64,000 bases of DNA from Trifolium pratense (Eukaryota; Streptophyta; Magnoliopsida; Fabales; Fabaceae), in NCBI RefSeq assembly GCF_020283565.1, contig NC_060062.1:20060127-20124126 (forward strand). Direction: 5' to 3'. The translations under genes were made by a program, and so were the position numbers. Each line of letters opens with the position of its first letter. The first letter of the stretch is position 1. Shown here piece after piece: positions 1 through 12,304 of this stretch. The notes under the pieces are model-generated. The model searched no databases, was not told the origin of the DNA, and saw nothing but the letters and a program-made list of their open reading frames with translations.

Positions 1-1003
1 TCATTATCTAAAGAGGCATAAAGTTTTTGCAGCCGTGTTGAGTCGCTTCACCTTCGTTTTTTCCACAGGTGCAGTGAATAAACAGACTGCTAAATTTTTT
101 ATTACCCTAATTTTGTAATTTTACGTTTTTGGATTTTGAACAATTTTTTTGTTACTGATATTTTTTTAGGGAAAAATGTGTTGGATCCTATGATGGCATG
201 AAATCTTTGAGACCTGAATTTTTAATTTGATGTCAACTACAAGCATAAATACTGAGGATCCATCTTAACCATTTTTTTTTTCGTTAATTTTTTTTGAATG
301 TTTCTGGTTGTTTATTTAATAATAAAATTGTCTAGCTCAAATGGTTTTGTTTCTTTTGCCAAGATGATTTATAATTGGTTGGATTTCATCTGAGGAAATC
401 AATGAAGAATCTAAAATAGTAATTAGGTCCTCTTTTATTTCCTCCGGTGAATTCCATGCCACCGATTCTTATGTTAAGCTAAATAAGCATATTTATTGAG
501 AACCCATTTCAAACTTTTATGTATTTTATTTTTTTATTTATATGAATGATGAATAAGCACTGGGCTCTGAGCATATAATTTGATGCACATTGCTAGTCTA
601 GAAAGCTATTTCTGACTTTTTTTTACTATCTTTATTCTTCGAATTCTTCAACTCATGAAATTACAAAGAGGAAAATAAATCATAAAATGAATATAGAAAA
701 TTAGGTTAAGTTGCATTGTTGTATTAAATTGGTTGTAAGATCTCTATAGAGTTATCCGTGGTTAAAGTTGAAGAGGCCCAAACAAATTAAGGATAATCTA
801 GAATTAAACCTAATACTGAGATTTGATTCTAGAATTAGAAGTTACTCAATTTTACTCCAAACAAGTAGAATCTATTCTACACCTTTATAATATATTCTAG
901 CTAAACCAAACATACCTCTAGTTAACCATTTAAATATGAATATGCTGCAAGAGAAACTGGTATGTTTGGTTTGAGATCTAGAGAATCTATAATAGATTCC
1001 AGC
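1..1003. other. AT-rich intergenic sequence, no gene seen
   Basis: No ORF with coding character and no RNA gene was recognised. The stretch is AT-rich with several poly-T runs. A splice-acceptor-like site near 75 is followed in all frames by early stops, so a 3' end of a gene lying outside the window is possible but not supported. Confidence 0.5.
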
Positions 1004-1121
1004 ATGGAGAAATTTGTGCGAATAGTAACTGTAATATATTCGACAATCGATTACAATGCTCCATGGAGAAATTTGTGCGAATAGTAACTGTAATATATTC
1101 CACAATCGATTACAATGCTCC
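1004..1121. repeat. Two-copy 59-bp tandem repeat
   Basis: A 59-bp unit beginning ATGGAGAAATTTGTGCG occurs at 1004 and again at 1063 with one or two mismatches. Just upstream lie inverted segments (AACCAAACATACC near 904 and GGTATGTTTGGTTT near 959), which suggests the pair sits inside a larger inverted-repeat element. Confidence 0.75.
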
Positions 1122-1590
1122 ATTTGCCCCCCACCACCAGCTATAATAGAATCTAAATCCCTTGTTGAAGAACTTCTTCTTTTAACATTTTTACTTCTGC
1201 CTCAAATATTGGACTCATGTGTTTGATCAATTGTGTCTTCGACATTTTGTGTTTATTTGGAATGAAGCTAATTTTTCTTATTAATGATTCTAAAATTTTA
1301 TGATTTATTTTAAAATTAATCTTGCACTAGCATGGGAAATATCAACATGTGTCTCTAGTAATCAGTTTAATAAGGGTATAAATAGAATTTTATATTTGAT
1401 AAAGAAAAAATAATTCTTATTAAAAAAAGGATATGATGATTATTAATTAAATTTTGAAGGTTTGAACCCCTAATTTTGGTTACCCGCAAAACTCCGGTTG
1501 ATTTTGATGTAATGGAGAAGACAAACAGTGTGATGTAATCTGGTGCATTAAAAAAATCAAAAGGTATTAACTCATGTTGATTTTCAATCC

Positions 1591-1812
1591 CACAATTGAA
1601 GAAACTTTAGAAGTTCACATCATAATGTTTTTCTCCTATCCAATGGGTCAAAAGTTCATAGACGTCTCCTGGAAGCTTGTGACAATGAACTGTCAGCTCT
1701 CCAAATCTATCCAATCACGCCTTACTACAAATTGGCACACTTCACTGACAAGAAATATGATCAGACGATATTTAAGGATAGTTTGATACTCTATCGAGAA
1801 CATATGTTGGCC
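1591..1812 (+). pseudogene. Exon-like remnant, unrecognised family
   Basis: A frame that contains no ATG start reads from about 1591 to the TAA at 1810-1812. It includes the peptide LLEACDNELSALQIYP and later YKLAHFTDKKYDQTIF. The residue mix looks protein-like rather than random AT-rich translation, and no stop interrupts it. I do not recognise the family. It could be the last exon of a decayed gene or a transposon piece; there is no start codon and no clear upstream partner exon. Confidence 0.25.
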
Positions 1813-2377
1813 TAATCCCTCAATTGAGATAGGTAGAAGAAAATCCCTCGATTTACTTTATTATTTGAACTTTGGTTGAAGATAAATTAACAAAAGTGAA
1901 TAACTCATGTTGATTCTTATTAGTGGTTTCATTTAAGGAAAATGATAAACAATTTCTTGTTAGTTGTATTAATATGAAAATTTTGTTTTAAAATTTGTAT
2001 TTTTTTTTTTGACAATTTTTCTTTATATTTAATATTTTAAAAGTGTAAAATATAACTCCATCCGTTCTTTTGTTGAAATACTCACAATCTCTAAGTGTGT
2101 TTTTAAATTGTTTCTCCATCATTTGTCAGAGAATCCCACAAATTTAAATGGGACCTTTTCAATAATCAAACAAATAATGATTTCTAATACTATCAATATG
2201 CAAACCAATAATGATTATAAGTTGTTTCTAAACCAATTTTTCCATCATTGGAAATATTCCATCTGGGGATATTATTGTTGTCATTGGTAGGAGATTTCAT
2301 TTTTGCTATCAAACTTCAAATAAAATAAAAATATGGAAGCAAATTGTTAATTATACTCCAGTTTCTATCCTCATTCA

Positions 2378-2569
2378 TCACATAACTAGCCACAAAGAAC
2401 TCTCTTTTCTCATGTAACTTAGAAATAACCTATGTCTAAATATTAGAGGAATTGTTCTGAACAATGATTGAAGGGTGGGAAGAGCCAAATCATACTTGAC
2501 ACTCATCACTTGCAGCCAAAGTTTGTTGGGTTTTACCAACAATTGCCAAGCAAATGACACTTCTTTCAA
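2378..2569 (-). mobile_element. LINE reverse-transcriptase C-terminal remnant (putative)
   Basis: The minus-strand reading WQLLVKPNKLWLQVMSVKY resembles the segment after the reverse-transcriptase domain of plant non-LTR retrotransposons, where a W-x(n)-P-x-x-LW-x-x-V-(M/L)-x-x-KY pattern is common. The frame stops after 63 codons and nothing upstream extends it, so it would be a small dead fragment. The call rests on motif memory only. Confidence 0.4.
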
Positions 2570-3048
2570 GCGCCTATATGAGAGCTGAGAAATAGGAATG
2601 CGCTTAACATGTTTCCACCTTCGTAGATGTTAAGGGTTTGTACAACGTTATGAGTACAACATATACAGAGACTAGAGTGTAGCTTATTGGTTGGTTTCTT
2701 AATGATAAACTTGATGAGTTATGCAAATTGGGGTAACATAAATGTTGAACTTAGTGATGCGTGTATCGGGGAAAATCAAAGTACCACACAGAATAAAGGT
2801 AGAGCATGAAGTGAGTTTATAAAGAGTCATAGTATCTCTTACTTTACAAGTCAATTTTTGTAATGTTTATAGGGTTGTATCTTGACGCCCCTAAGCATTT
2901 AGTTACCTAATCATTATATTCAACATTAATTTAGACTTTCAATTTATCTTCCTGACTTAGAAATTAATGATAATAAGTGTGAACCAATTCCTCCCTCAAA
3001 TTAAGTCTTTCCAAGTGAACTACTCAATCTCCAAGCTCTAATGAGCTA

Positions 3049-3171
3049 CTCCTCCTGGTTTCAAATATAAGCAAAAATTCTCTTTCTAAGTTCATTGAAT
3101 CATTTATGTATTTGGTTTGATTCAATGAACCTAAAAAGAGAATATTTGCTTATATTAGAGACCAGAGGGAG
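3049..3171. mobile_element. Stowaway-like MITE, 123 bp
   Basis: The element begins CTCCTCCTGGTTTC and ends GAGACCAGAGGGAG, with TA on both sides (3047-3048 and 3172-3173). Its two halves are almost perfect inverted repeats around 3112, so the whole element can fold into one hairpin. The terminal motif and TA duplication match Stowaway (Tc1/mariner-type) MITEs. Confidence 0.8.
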
Positions 3172-3517
3172 TAGACTTTATTCTGCTATCATACTACCTA
3201 AACGATCCACTTAATCGCATCTACATCATGTGTCCATCGCTCCTTTGCAAGGAAGTAAAAAGTGCACCAGATTTTTTCAAGCTATTAACACTGTCAAATT
3301 CAAAGCAAATATAAATACACAAAGCCACTGCCGGCACAACCTACAAAAGACATAACCTAGTCAATGTTATGTTACTCCGGGAATTTTGTTCTTTTCAACT
3401 GTCCTGCATCAACCGCTACACATTCAAAACTGTCCTATACTCTTTTTTATATTGGTATAGCAGTGATATGCTCTGCTTAGTGTGATAATGCTTGTTTGTT
3501 GGCTTCATAATTTTGTG

Positions 3518-6500
3518 TCAGCGCACCGGAGATGAGAAGAAAATTACAACAAAGTATACAATGAATCCAGCAATAAGTATTCCCCCATAGATGTAAGTTT
3601 GAGAAGAGTGCACAGGGTACTTGTACTCAATTTTGCAGCATTTCATATTATCCCTCTCACTGGTCAAAACATGGTCAACATATCTGCAATTCACAAAATT
3701 GTGAATGATTGCTAGTAATTTTTTTTTAAAAAGGAATGATTACTATTACTAAAATATATAAAAACTTACTGTTGGGTGAACATGGTGCTCTGAAGAATAT
3801 CTGAACTGTTCAAGAAGGCATCCTTTAAACGATGATCATATAATAATGAAGACATATCAACAAGAAGCTCCTCAAGGCCCTGGTAAACGTATACGTATTG
3901 AAAAATGTCAACAATCCAAACGTCCACAAAGAGAGATCAAGAACTTCAATCGATTAAAAACTTACATCAAGGTATTTTTCCAAACGGTCAACTAATTCAT
4001 GTGGAAATGGTTCAGGCAAATTAGTAGTTTTCTTGTAGAACTTCTCCAACCACAGTTCAGTGGTTGATTTTTCCTTCTTTCCCTTCACAGGCTCACCAAG
4101 GGGAGTTTTCAGATACTCTGCTGCAAAACCTTGGACGGTCTGTGTGCATAGAATTGACGGGGATCCATAATTAGATAAACAAGTAAAATATTAATATAAC
4201 ACTCTAATTAGCCTGAATTACCTCTGATGTTTCACGAATTTTACGAAGTACAGAATCCACACGTGCATATATCGAGTTCCTCTGTCAACAAACAAAACGC
4301 CAATTTGAGAAATAGGTCTTTGTATATAAAATTAATATTGGTATATAGAGAGGACACTTACCAATGCAACATCAAGGAGCATTTGACTAACATGAGATGT
4401 ATTAGAAAATGGTCCAAATGGATGACAGCCAGCTGCCCAAAGCCAATTTACAATAGGTCTTTCATGTACATGAGAAACCTTTGCATATGGTGCACTTAAA
4501 CCACCCACCACTGTGGCAATACCAGCCAATATATGACGCTGTGCTTGAGATGGGACGGCATGTCTTCTCTGTGTTTCTGAAACATAACTGTCAAACAAGG
4601 CAATGAAGCGTGATGTCAAATTTTGCAAGAGAAAACAGACAAATAAGGAGGAAACCCAAGATAATTCAAAGTGGCCATTGAAGTGGTTTCTTTCAGTCCA
4701 TTAAATCAAAGCCAAATAGACAATCAGCATGAAAAGTGGGTATTGCTTGCAGCAGACTGAGCTAAATAAAATGGCTCTATAAGGAATTATATTTCACTGC
4801 ATCAACAATATATCTACACAAAGATAGACGTAGACATATTAAATACAAGTTGAAAACAATCAGATTGCAATGGTGACTAACTGTCTTCTTTTTGTGTTGA
4901 GGGAAAGGAATGGCTCTACAAGGAATTATATTTCACTGCATCAACAAAATATCTACACAAAGACAGACATAGACATATTAAATACAAAGTTGAAAATAAT
5001 CAGAATACTCCAATGGTGTCTTGACTGTCTTCTTTGTGTTGAGAGAAGGGAAGGCATAGTGTCATCGACAGTCTATTTGAATTGAGATGTGAAAATAAAA
5101 ATGGACAAAAATGGTCTGAGTTTCTGCATAGAAAAACTAGATGTTTCATAGTACAGTCTACAATAAGTATACTATGTTGGCAATCACTCAAAAGTAAACT
5201 ACATTCCTTCCTCTATCATCTACATGTGTGAATGTCTACTACAACAACAACAATAATACTGTAATAGACATATTGTTGAATAAATAAATAAATAAAAAAT
5301 AATAGTAGGCATCAATCTTCAACTCACAAGTACTGGATATCCATATATCATATTCACCCACCTCAAAGGAATCTTTTCATTTTGATGCTCAAGCACAATT
5401 ACAACATCATTGCTTGTCCACACCATACTTTCGTCCTCCATCATAAGATTTGGATCCACATCAGCCAATGATAGCACAAAGCTGCATGATAAAAAGCATA
5501 GCATTTCAAAATTTCAATATTGAACTGGTTTTGAAGCAAAAATAATATTGACACCAATCAATTTTTTATCCTGTAGCAATATTATGCACTTTATATAAAA
5601 GTATTTCAAGGGTCCTAATTGGCTTAGTTGAGCAGTTCAAAATAATAAATCAAGACATATTTTACTAGTTTTAATAAACCTATAAATAAATGTATACAAC
5701 TGCAAAGTTTTCACCAAAAGAAAAACACAACTGCAAAGATACTCTTGATGTTAAAGATGTTATTTTCACATGCATCTAGGAGAGATAGTGGTGTACGCAC
5801 ACAGGAACTACTCTTGTTCCATAAGTTGGTTGAAGATCCCCTTGTTTCTTTACATTCTTCCTCTTTTTCTTGCCCTGTTTTGAGTTATATGATGACCAAA
5901 GAGGCTTATGCTTAAGAATTGAATCAGTTGGCCCTTCAGATTCTTCCATCCAACTCTGGCGGAGGAAATATTTACTTGAAAGAGATGGGTCAGCCACTTC
6001 AAGCAATCCAGCAGCAAGCACATCAGCAGAACGTTCCATCTCCTGTTCAAATGCGGTTGCATGTCCATATAGATATATTAAAAAAATAACAAAATAATTC
6101 ATATTTAGCGTTTATAATGCCGACAAATTCAGCTATTTTGGAAATGAATTATGCATGTTCTTCAAAAAGGCTAAAACAGAGCATGAGCAGCAACATGTCC
6201 GCGAAGTGTTCAGTTTTTTCTATCTAATTAAAGGTGTCAGCAAAGACATACTAATGATTCAAAACTTAAAAGTTAGTCAAAATTTATCTACTAATTATCT
6301 AGTTAAAAGAAAGCTAGCACATTGCTCATGTAAAATTATCAAAGAAATAGATTTATGAAACTAGACAGCACCCACTTCTTTTAAGATAGCACCATCAAGA
6401 TAAGTTTTGGTATGAACATGGAAACGACCATCATTCTTGGTTTCCTGAAGTGAATGTCCACGCATAGCTTTTGAAACTGCGATTGACAGCTTCTCGTGGC

Positions 6501-9500
6501 GATGTAGTGAATGAGTACCCCCAATAATTACAACTTCTTGCCCATCATGAAGCAATTTTTTCACCTGAGGAACGAATAAACTGTAACACTTGCATGATTT
6601 TTCTGCTAAATTGCAGAAAATATCGATTCTAGTAACTGCCACCAGACAATTTTCAAACACTGAGGTAAAATAATTGGTAGCCTACTCCATAGGAAATTAC
6701 AAACCTCTGTCTTAATTTCATCGATGTTTATACTGTAATTGTGGCCCTTTTGCAAAATATTGTATCGATTGTGATTTTGCAAGACTATTATTGGTATAAG
6801 CAATCTTGAAGTAAGATCAACAGTTTCAAACCTGAACATTTCAACAAACATATAATTAGATTCTAAATATAATAACCAGTTATCAGTCCTTTAATTAATT
6901 CTCAAGTTCTCTTATAATTTGCATGTTAGATGCTAAACTGACAACCTAACTTACACATATGCCTTAAAAGTTAAAACTGTGTGCATAAAAAAAGGGGATG
7001 AGTCAGCAACAATGTTATCGATGGCGGACCATGGCGGAGAGCCAAAAATCCAACATACTGGCCGATATAATGGTGCCTCCATATCCGAGTATGGCGCTGT
7101 GGCACCACCATCGTTCACAAAATGGCCGTATCGGTTTTCCAAAAATCCACCATGGCCAATATTTGACAAAACTGGTTAGCAATGGTTCTTAGGTGAAAAG
7201 TAAGGATCAAATCATACTACAAGTTTCAGAGTTTAGGTATCTAGAACCCATATTAAGGGGGCATTAACCAGGATGTCACATACAGAATTACAGGTCGGCA
7301 CTAGGCAGTTAAAATGGAAAAAAGGTCCAGGCATAACCAAAGAACCTATACGCACAAGAAAAACTTATCAGAGAACAATAAGACCAGATGTGCTGATAGA
7401 ACATCAAGATTCAGTATAGCTGGCCCAATTTATTGGGCCCATCTTACATGAGCACTATTGATAGAAGTAATTAGAATGGGCGGGGGGGAAGAAGGGTTAG
7501 CGGCATTTTATGGGAATAAATCTGTTATAAAATGGAGGAAGGGTAGCGAGTAAAGCATTCAGAAAGATTGTTAAAGAGTTTGTTAGGAGAGTTTCTCTCT
7601 AGTCTAGAGACTAGAGCATCTGGTTAGGAGTTCTTGAACTCTGGTTTATCATTTCAGTTTGTGATTCCACCATTGTATAGCCTTTGTGCTCAATCTTTAC
7701 AGCTTCGTTATCTTGATTTTACAGTTTCTATCATGTGCCCTATGGTAGTTAACATTGGGCAGTGAAACACCAATAATAATAAAACAGTGTAGCAAATATA
7801 AGAATGCAGAGATAGATGAGTGGACAAAGATAAAAACAAAACTACGGAAACACATGTATCTCCCAAGAGAAAGCTAAGACACCACTAATTGAAATGAAAA
7901 TGATGGTTAATCATTTTCCGATGTTTGGTCACATGAGAAGACCAATAAACGGTGTGTAGAAAAAAGTAGAGCGAAAGACATTCCAATTGAAAAGCGTAAA
8001 GGAAGACTGTCAGGAACTGAAATTTTCTATTCAAACAATATAGATTAGAGAAAAGTCAGACACAGAGACCTGATTAATGGCAAGTGCAGAAAAATATAGA
8101 AACTGGAATAGAAAGAAACATAGCAGAGAAGAAAGCTTCTTTGGCCTGTGGCACAGCCACCTAAATGATTGCCTACCTTCTATCACGACTCTCCTTTCCT
8201 CTAATATTCATGTTCCCCTCAAAGATTCAAGCACCCGTTTGTCCAGCCTGTTAGAATTTAGCATAACAGACAACTCTCATATTTCCCAAACCATTTACCA
8301 GCCTGCCCTTGTTCCTTTTCCCTCTTCTGTTGTAGAACTTCATCGGGAGTTAGGATCCTCTCCGTCCATTGGAGGCCCATAAATAAGAAAACTATTATAA
8401 AATGCCTCACCCTAAAGGGTTTTACAGAAATTTTGGTTGTTAGAGAGTCCAATGACCCCTTGTAGCAACTAGCACACCTAACTAGATAAGGCTTCGTTGT
8501 TATATGCTTAAAGATGACATTGCATTACCTCACATCAGGTGCTATAACGTGTTCCACCGTTGTTGATACCAAAGAAGCAAGCTGTCCAAGAAAAATGTCA
8601 TTGCTGGATCGATAAAATGCTGTGCTACTCAGACTCACAACATTTCGTAATCTTGGCAAAGTTCTAGAACTGACACTTCCTTCTTCAGCTTCAATCTTAC
8701 CATAAGTACAGGGCCCTGCTGAAAGGTCAATCACCACAAATCTGAACAAACAAAAAGAAGTAAAGCTGAAAATTTGCTTGTAACTGTGAGACAAAAATAC
8801 ACGTTGACACTAATTATTCCTAGTAAAGGACCTCCAAGAATTGGTAACACTCTATTTGACTAAAGAAACTGAAATTTAACAAACAAATCAGGTCTCAAAA
8901 GGCCTTTCTTACCTGCCCGAGCTCAGCCAAACTTGAGTTGCTCCGCCACCATCGTAGCGATAACGATAAATGTAATCTCCTTCTTGTTTTTTCATATCTT
9001 CCTCAGTTAGCTCAGGAATTTTTCCATACATTAAACTATCAAGATCTATTTCCTTATTTCTAGGATCTAGTCTCACCTGCAATATATTTTAAAACAATAG
9101 TCAAAAAAATTTCCACAATAGTAGTGGAAGATGATACTAAACAAGCAGGATGAATGAAGAACTCAAGCAATCAGTCACAAATATTTGATCCCTTGGTTGT
9201 TAGTTAAAACAAGCTTACAATTATTTTATGTGTGACAACTTAGAAGCAGTCAATATAAAGTCAATATCAACTAAATTTGAAGGATATAAACTATAAAGCG
9301 AGGTAATTTACATTTTGCAACTAAATGGCATTGAATATTGGTTATACCTTGTCAAAGTTTACAATAAATATTGCGCTTGGCACTGGTTTATCCATCTCCG
9401 TGACAGAAGATCCCACACTATCCATGTCAAATATGTAGGAGTACAGCTTTTGAAATACTGGCTCCACAGCCGTCGCTTCAACTTCAAATAAAGGCACCTC

Positions 9501-11153
9501 CCTTCCAAAGTCAGACTGGAAGTTGTAAAAAACTTTAGAATCATATCTCAAGATGGAGGCAATAGCTATTAGCTTCATATCGCTAAAAAAACAGAAAGTG
9601 ATATACAATGAAACAGTTACCTCCCTTGCTTTTCCTGCAGGAACCATTGCCTCTTTCAATGCTTTCTCAAGTGCTATCAGTTCAGGCTGTCCAGCCTATG
9701 GTAAGATTTGAATTTAAATCGTTAGAAATTTTCAGATTTCTGATAAAGGGGTATTTACACCAAAAAAATATCAAAAGAACAAAGGCTTTATTAATTTAAA
9801 GATTTCAATGTAAAGTTTGATTTTGATACAAAGCTAATTGGCAATTTCTGAAAAAAGTTAAGTTCATCTAAACTAAAGCTTACCCTTCATTTCTCTCAGC
9901 TTTCTAAAACTTTTGACTATTGTGTCAAGACTATTGAAGTATGGGCATAATGAAAGTTTTGCCGGTGGTTCTAATCCATTTATTTTATATTAATGAGCAG
10001 TTTAAGAAAGCAACGAGGATGTCCTTTTGCGATTATGTGTGAGCATCTTGTTTAGGTACACACGTTAATTATGCGCTTATAGCATAGTAGTTTATCATAT
10101 AAGCGTGTATGTATAAGCTATTTTTATTTCTATAACATAAGATAAAATAAATTCAAAACTGTTTTCATGTACATTATAAGCTATCTTCATATAAGTTATA
10201 AGTTGTTTCCACGAGTCCTCCCAAACAGTCTCACAAGTGTTTATGTCAGTAGATAAGCTCAAATAAATCAATCCAAACAAACCCTAAATGACCTTTTTAA
10301 CTACTTCGCGAACAAGATCTCTGCTAATCTACTTCCCAAACCATTAATGGTGATGAAAACTCAAATGAAATAAGAAACTCATCCTTCCCAAACCAACCGA
10401 CTCAGCAAAATTATAGATGTTAGGCAAGTGGCTACCAAGCACAATCTTGAGAGCTGCATTTCATTTTTAAAAACATCTTTCTAATGAATAAAAAAAATTA
10501 GATTAGTGGAAGCATGCAATTCATGAGAGAACCACCCACCAAGGCATCAATCTATGCAAGGGTTTTTTACTATCAAATTTAACTAAACAATCTCATCTCA
10601 TAAGCAAGGGTATAAACAATGTGATTAACAACAAAATTAGGATACAAGATACAGAAACAAATCAATTAGAACACGAAAGAGTAGCTTACAGAAAATGCAT
10701 TATAGACCAAATGATGCTCAATATCAAGAAGCTCCTCAGTCTCCAAACAAGAAGGTCTATGAGTCGGAAAACTCGTTTTGAGAAGCTGTTCCAATTTATG
10801 CGCATCAATAGTATACCTATATCCTCCATCACCGTTAAAACCGATCAAAACCACATTCACTTCCAACGGAACTTGAAACGGAACCTAAAAGAAGCACGAT
10901 AAGATTCTAAGAGTGAATTTCAATTTTGATTGAATTAATATGCGAAATTGCGTGGAAGGAGAAAAATGACCTCAGCACGAGAATGAAGCATGCGGCGAAT
11001 ATCGGATCGGACGGAATCTCTGACGTCGTGGAAGGCGCTGTGGTGCCACTGAGGATGACCGGGTTCTCTTTTGAAGGCTTGTTGTGGTGCTGACTCGGAG
11101 TGAGTCAACAGAAGGAAACTCAGCACGATGAGTATGATCGAGCGAGGCGCCAT
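3518..11153 (-). CDS. Secretory/membrane protein of unknown function, 803 aa, 15 exons
   Basis: Exons on the minus strand: 11153-10971, 10884-10690, 9695-9621, 9515-9348, 9076-8913, 8741-8529, 6831-6705, 6564-6376, 6042-5801, 5481-5362, 4587-4362, 4281-4222, 4139-3966, 3879-3770, 3683-3518. All introns are GT..AG and phases match throughout, giving 2412 nt. The N terminus has a signal peptide (IILIVLSFLLL, residues 6-16). A C-terminal hydrophobic helix (GGILIAGFIVYFVVIFF) is followed by a short SSPVR tail, so a type I membrane protein is inferred. The rest is a large luminal region with a basic GKKKRKNVKK patch. From memory it resembles the Arabidopsis At3g28720/At5g58100 family, whose biochemical role is unknown; At5g58100 has been linked to pollen exine. 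No catalytic motif was recognised. Intron 6 (8528-6832, 1.7 kb) is swollen by repeats. Confidence 0.88.
6995..7190. repeat. GC-richer inverted-repeat insert in an intron
   Basis: Inside intron 6 of the 803-residue protein gene, a segment rich in ATGGCGG and CCATGG words contains GAGAGCCAAAAATCC near 7037. A roughly inverted partner (GGATTTTTGGAAAACC on the minus strand) lies near 7135-7150. Base composition differs from the surrounding AT-rich intron. It is probably a fragment of a DNA-transposon-derived repeat; the termini could not be placed exactly. Both strands show short ORFs here that are by-products. Confidence 0.45.
7420..8500. other. Intron 6 remainder, possible retroelement debris
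   Basis: This part of the 1.7-kb intron has no exon of the host gene. The stretch 7510-7750 has an LTR-like look (tgttataaaatgg, then pyrimidine-rich text and CCATTGTATAGCC), and 8240-8280 contains TGTTAGAATTTAGCATAACA. No paired LTR, primer-binding site or protein domain was found, so the origin stays open. Confidence 0.25.
10027..10285 (-). mobile_element. Intronic hAT-like MITE, copy A
   Basis: Read on the minus strand from 10285, the sequence begins GGGTTTGTTTGGATTGA. It continues through CTGACATAAACACTTGTGAGACTGTTT and ends near TATATGATAAACTACTATGC. A clearly related copy occurs at 61876-62105 in the HCF107-like gene. Both lie in introns. The shared text, not a mapped target-site duplication, is the evidence, so ends are approximate. 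Confidence 0.55.
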
Positions 11154-11944
11154 GCCTCGCCGAGTTAGATTGATGAGTTGACTCGTTTCAGGAATCGTTG
11201 TTGTTGTTGTTGTTTTGAAATGAATGAATTAATGAGGTGTCGCTGAAGCTCAGTGGGAGTGTGGTTTGGTTAGGTCGCTGATAACGTTTTTACCATTTTA
11301 CCCACAATAATTTTTTTTTTTTGACAGTTACCCACAATAACTCTTGTAATAATAACTCAAATGTCGTTTTATTTTTTGGTCTCATACATAATTTATATTT
11401 TATAGGTAATTAATCTCTCTTTGTAACTCCAAATTTAGTGGGGTTTGATTATGTGAAAAGCTAACTCGATTATGGTCATTTCAGTATCCGTTTGGTGAAT
11501 TATTGATCCAAATTGAGCTGTGTGCGAAGCTTTGAAGTTGTGACTCGAAAGCAGAATTTTATGGGGGGCAAAATCCAAAAAATTATAAAACAGAGGGTAA
11601 AAGTCCGTGTTTTAAAACAGGGGGTAAAATTCCAATTTAATCAAAATATGGGGGCAAAACTGCATTTAAGCCTATTTTATATTTTATTTATAAAAAATAA
11701 CATTATAACACATTTTATATTTTTAGGAGAAAATAACTATAGTTCGTCAAAAAAAAAGAGAAAATAACTATAATTCACAAAAATTTGTCAATCTGATAAT
11801 TCAGACTAAGCTTTTCGATAAATTATTTAAGAGTAGTGCTATATGGCACGAGTGATTTTGCCCACGACAAATTAAAACATCATGCAATTTGATTTGTTAT
11901 TAGAGTTTTTGGTTGTCAATTGTGTGTATATATCCAAAGAAATA

Positions 11945-12256
11945 CTACTCCGTATCATACAAATCCAAGGAGATGTTGACGGTGGCAACGACTTTGGCTT
12001 GTGGTTCTTCCACTTTGTCGGACGCGCAAAGTGTTGCACCTGACTTTGCTAAGAAAAAGGTAGAACGATAAATATTATCCGAAATAGTGAAGGGTGCTTG
12101 ATAATAGTATTTCATTACTTGAAAGCCAGTGAATACTAGAGCCAATGAAACGGTAGCCACTAAAGCGTAAACTACTCGTTTTTCCTTCCCTGCGAGTATA
12201 GCATTTTTCATTCCTTTCGGGTCAAAAACGCGGGCTGCTGGTGGTGCTGTGCCCAT
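11945..12256 (-). CDS. Small single-helix membrane protein, unknown function
   Basis: An uninterrupted reading frame gives 103 residues from Met at 12256 ([15 protein letters not shown]). An upstream in-frame Met at 12304 would add 16 residues with an acidic stretch. One strong hydrophobic helix ([20 protein letters not shown]) is preceded by a positive patch (GKEKR). This favours an N-in topology with a C-terminal part of about 60 residues outside the cytosol, containing one Cys and one N-glycosylation site (NIS). It lies head to head with nothing and 1.3 kb from the hydratase gene. I do not recognise the family. The composition is protein-like, but no intron supports expression. Confidence 0.5.
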   Translation of the reverse strand: MGTAPPAARVFDPKGMKNAILAGKEKRVVYALVATVSLALVFTGFQVMKYYYQAPFTISDNIYRSTFFLAKSGATLCASDKVEEPQAKVVATVNISLDLYDTE

Positions 12257-12304
12257 TCTTTCTCCCTCTTCTTCTGCGTGACAATGATATCCACCGTTCC
12301 ACAA

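Noticed and set aside
5776..6102. ORF of 108 residues on the minus strand as a separate gene
   Set aside because: Its middle is exon 9 of the 803-residue protein gene; the ends are intron read-through.
6951..7192. Overlapping ORFs on both strands around 7 kb
   Set aside because: They lie in an inverted-repeat insert within an intron and have no domain.
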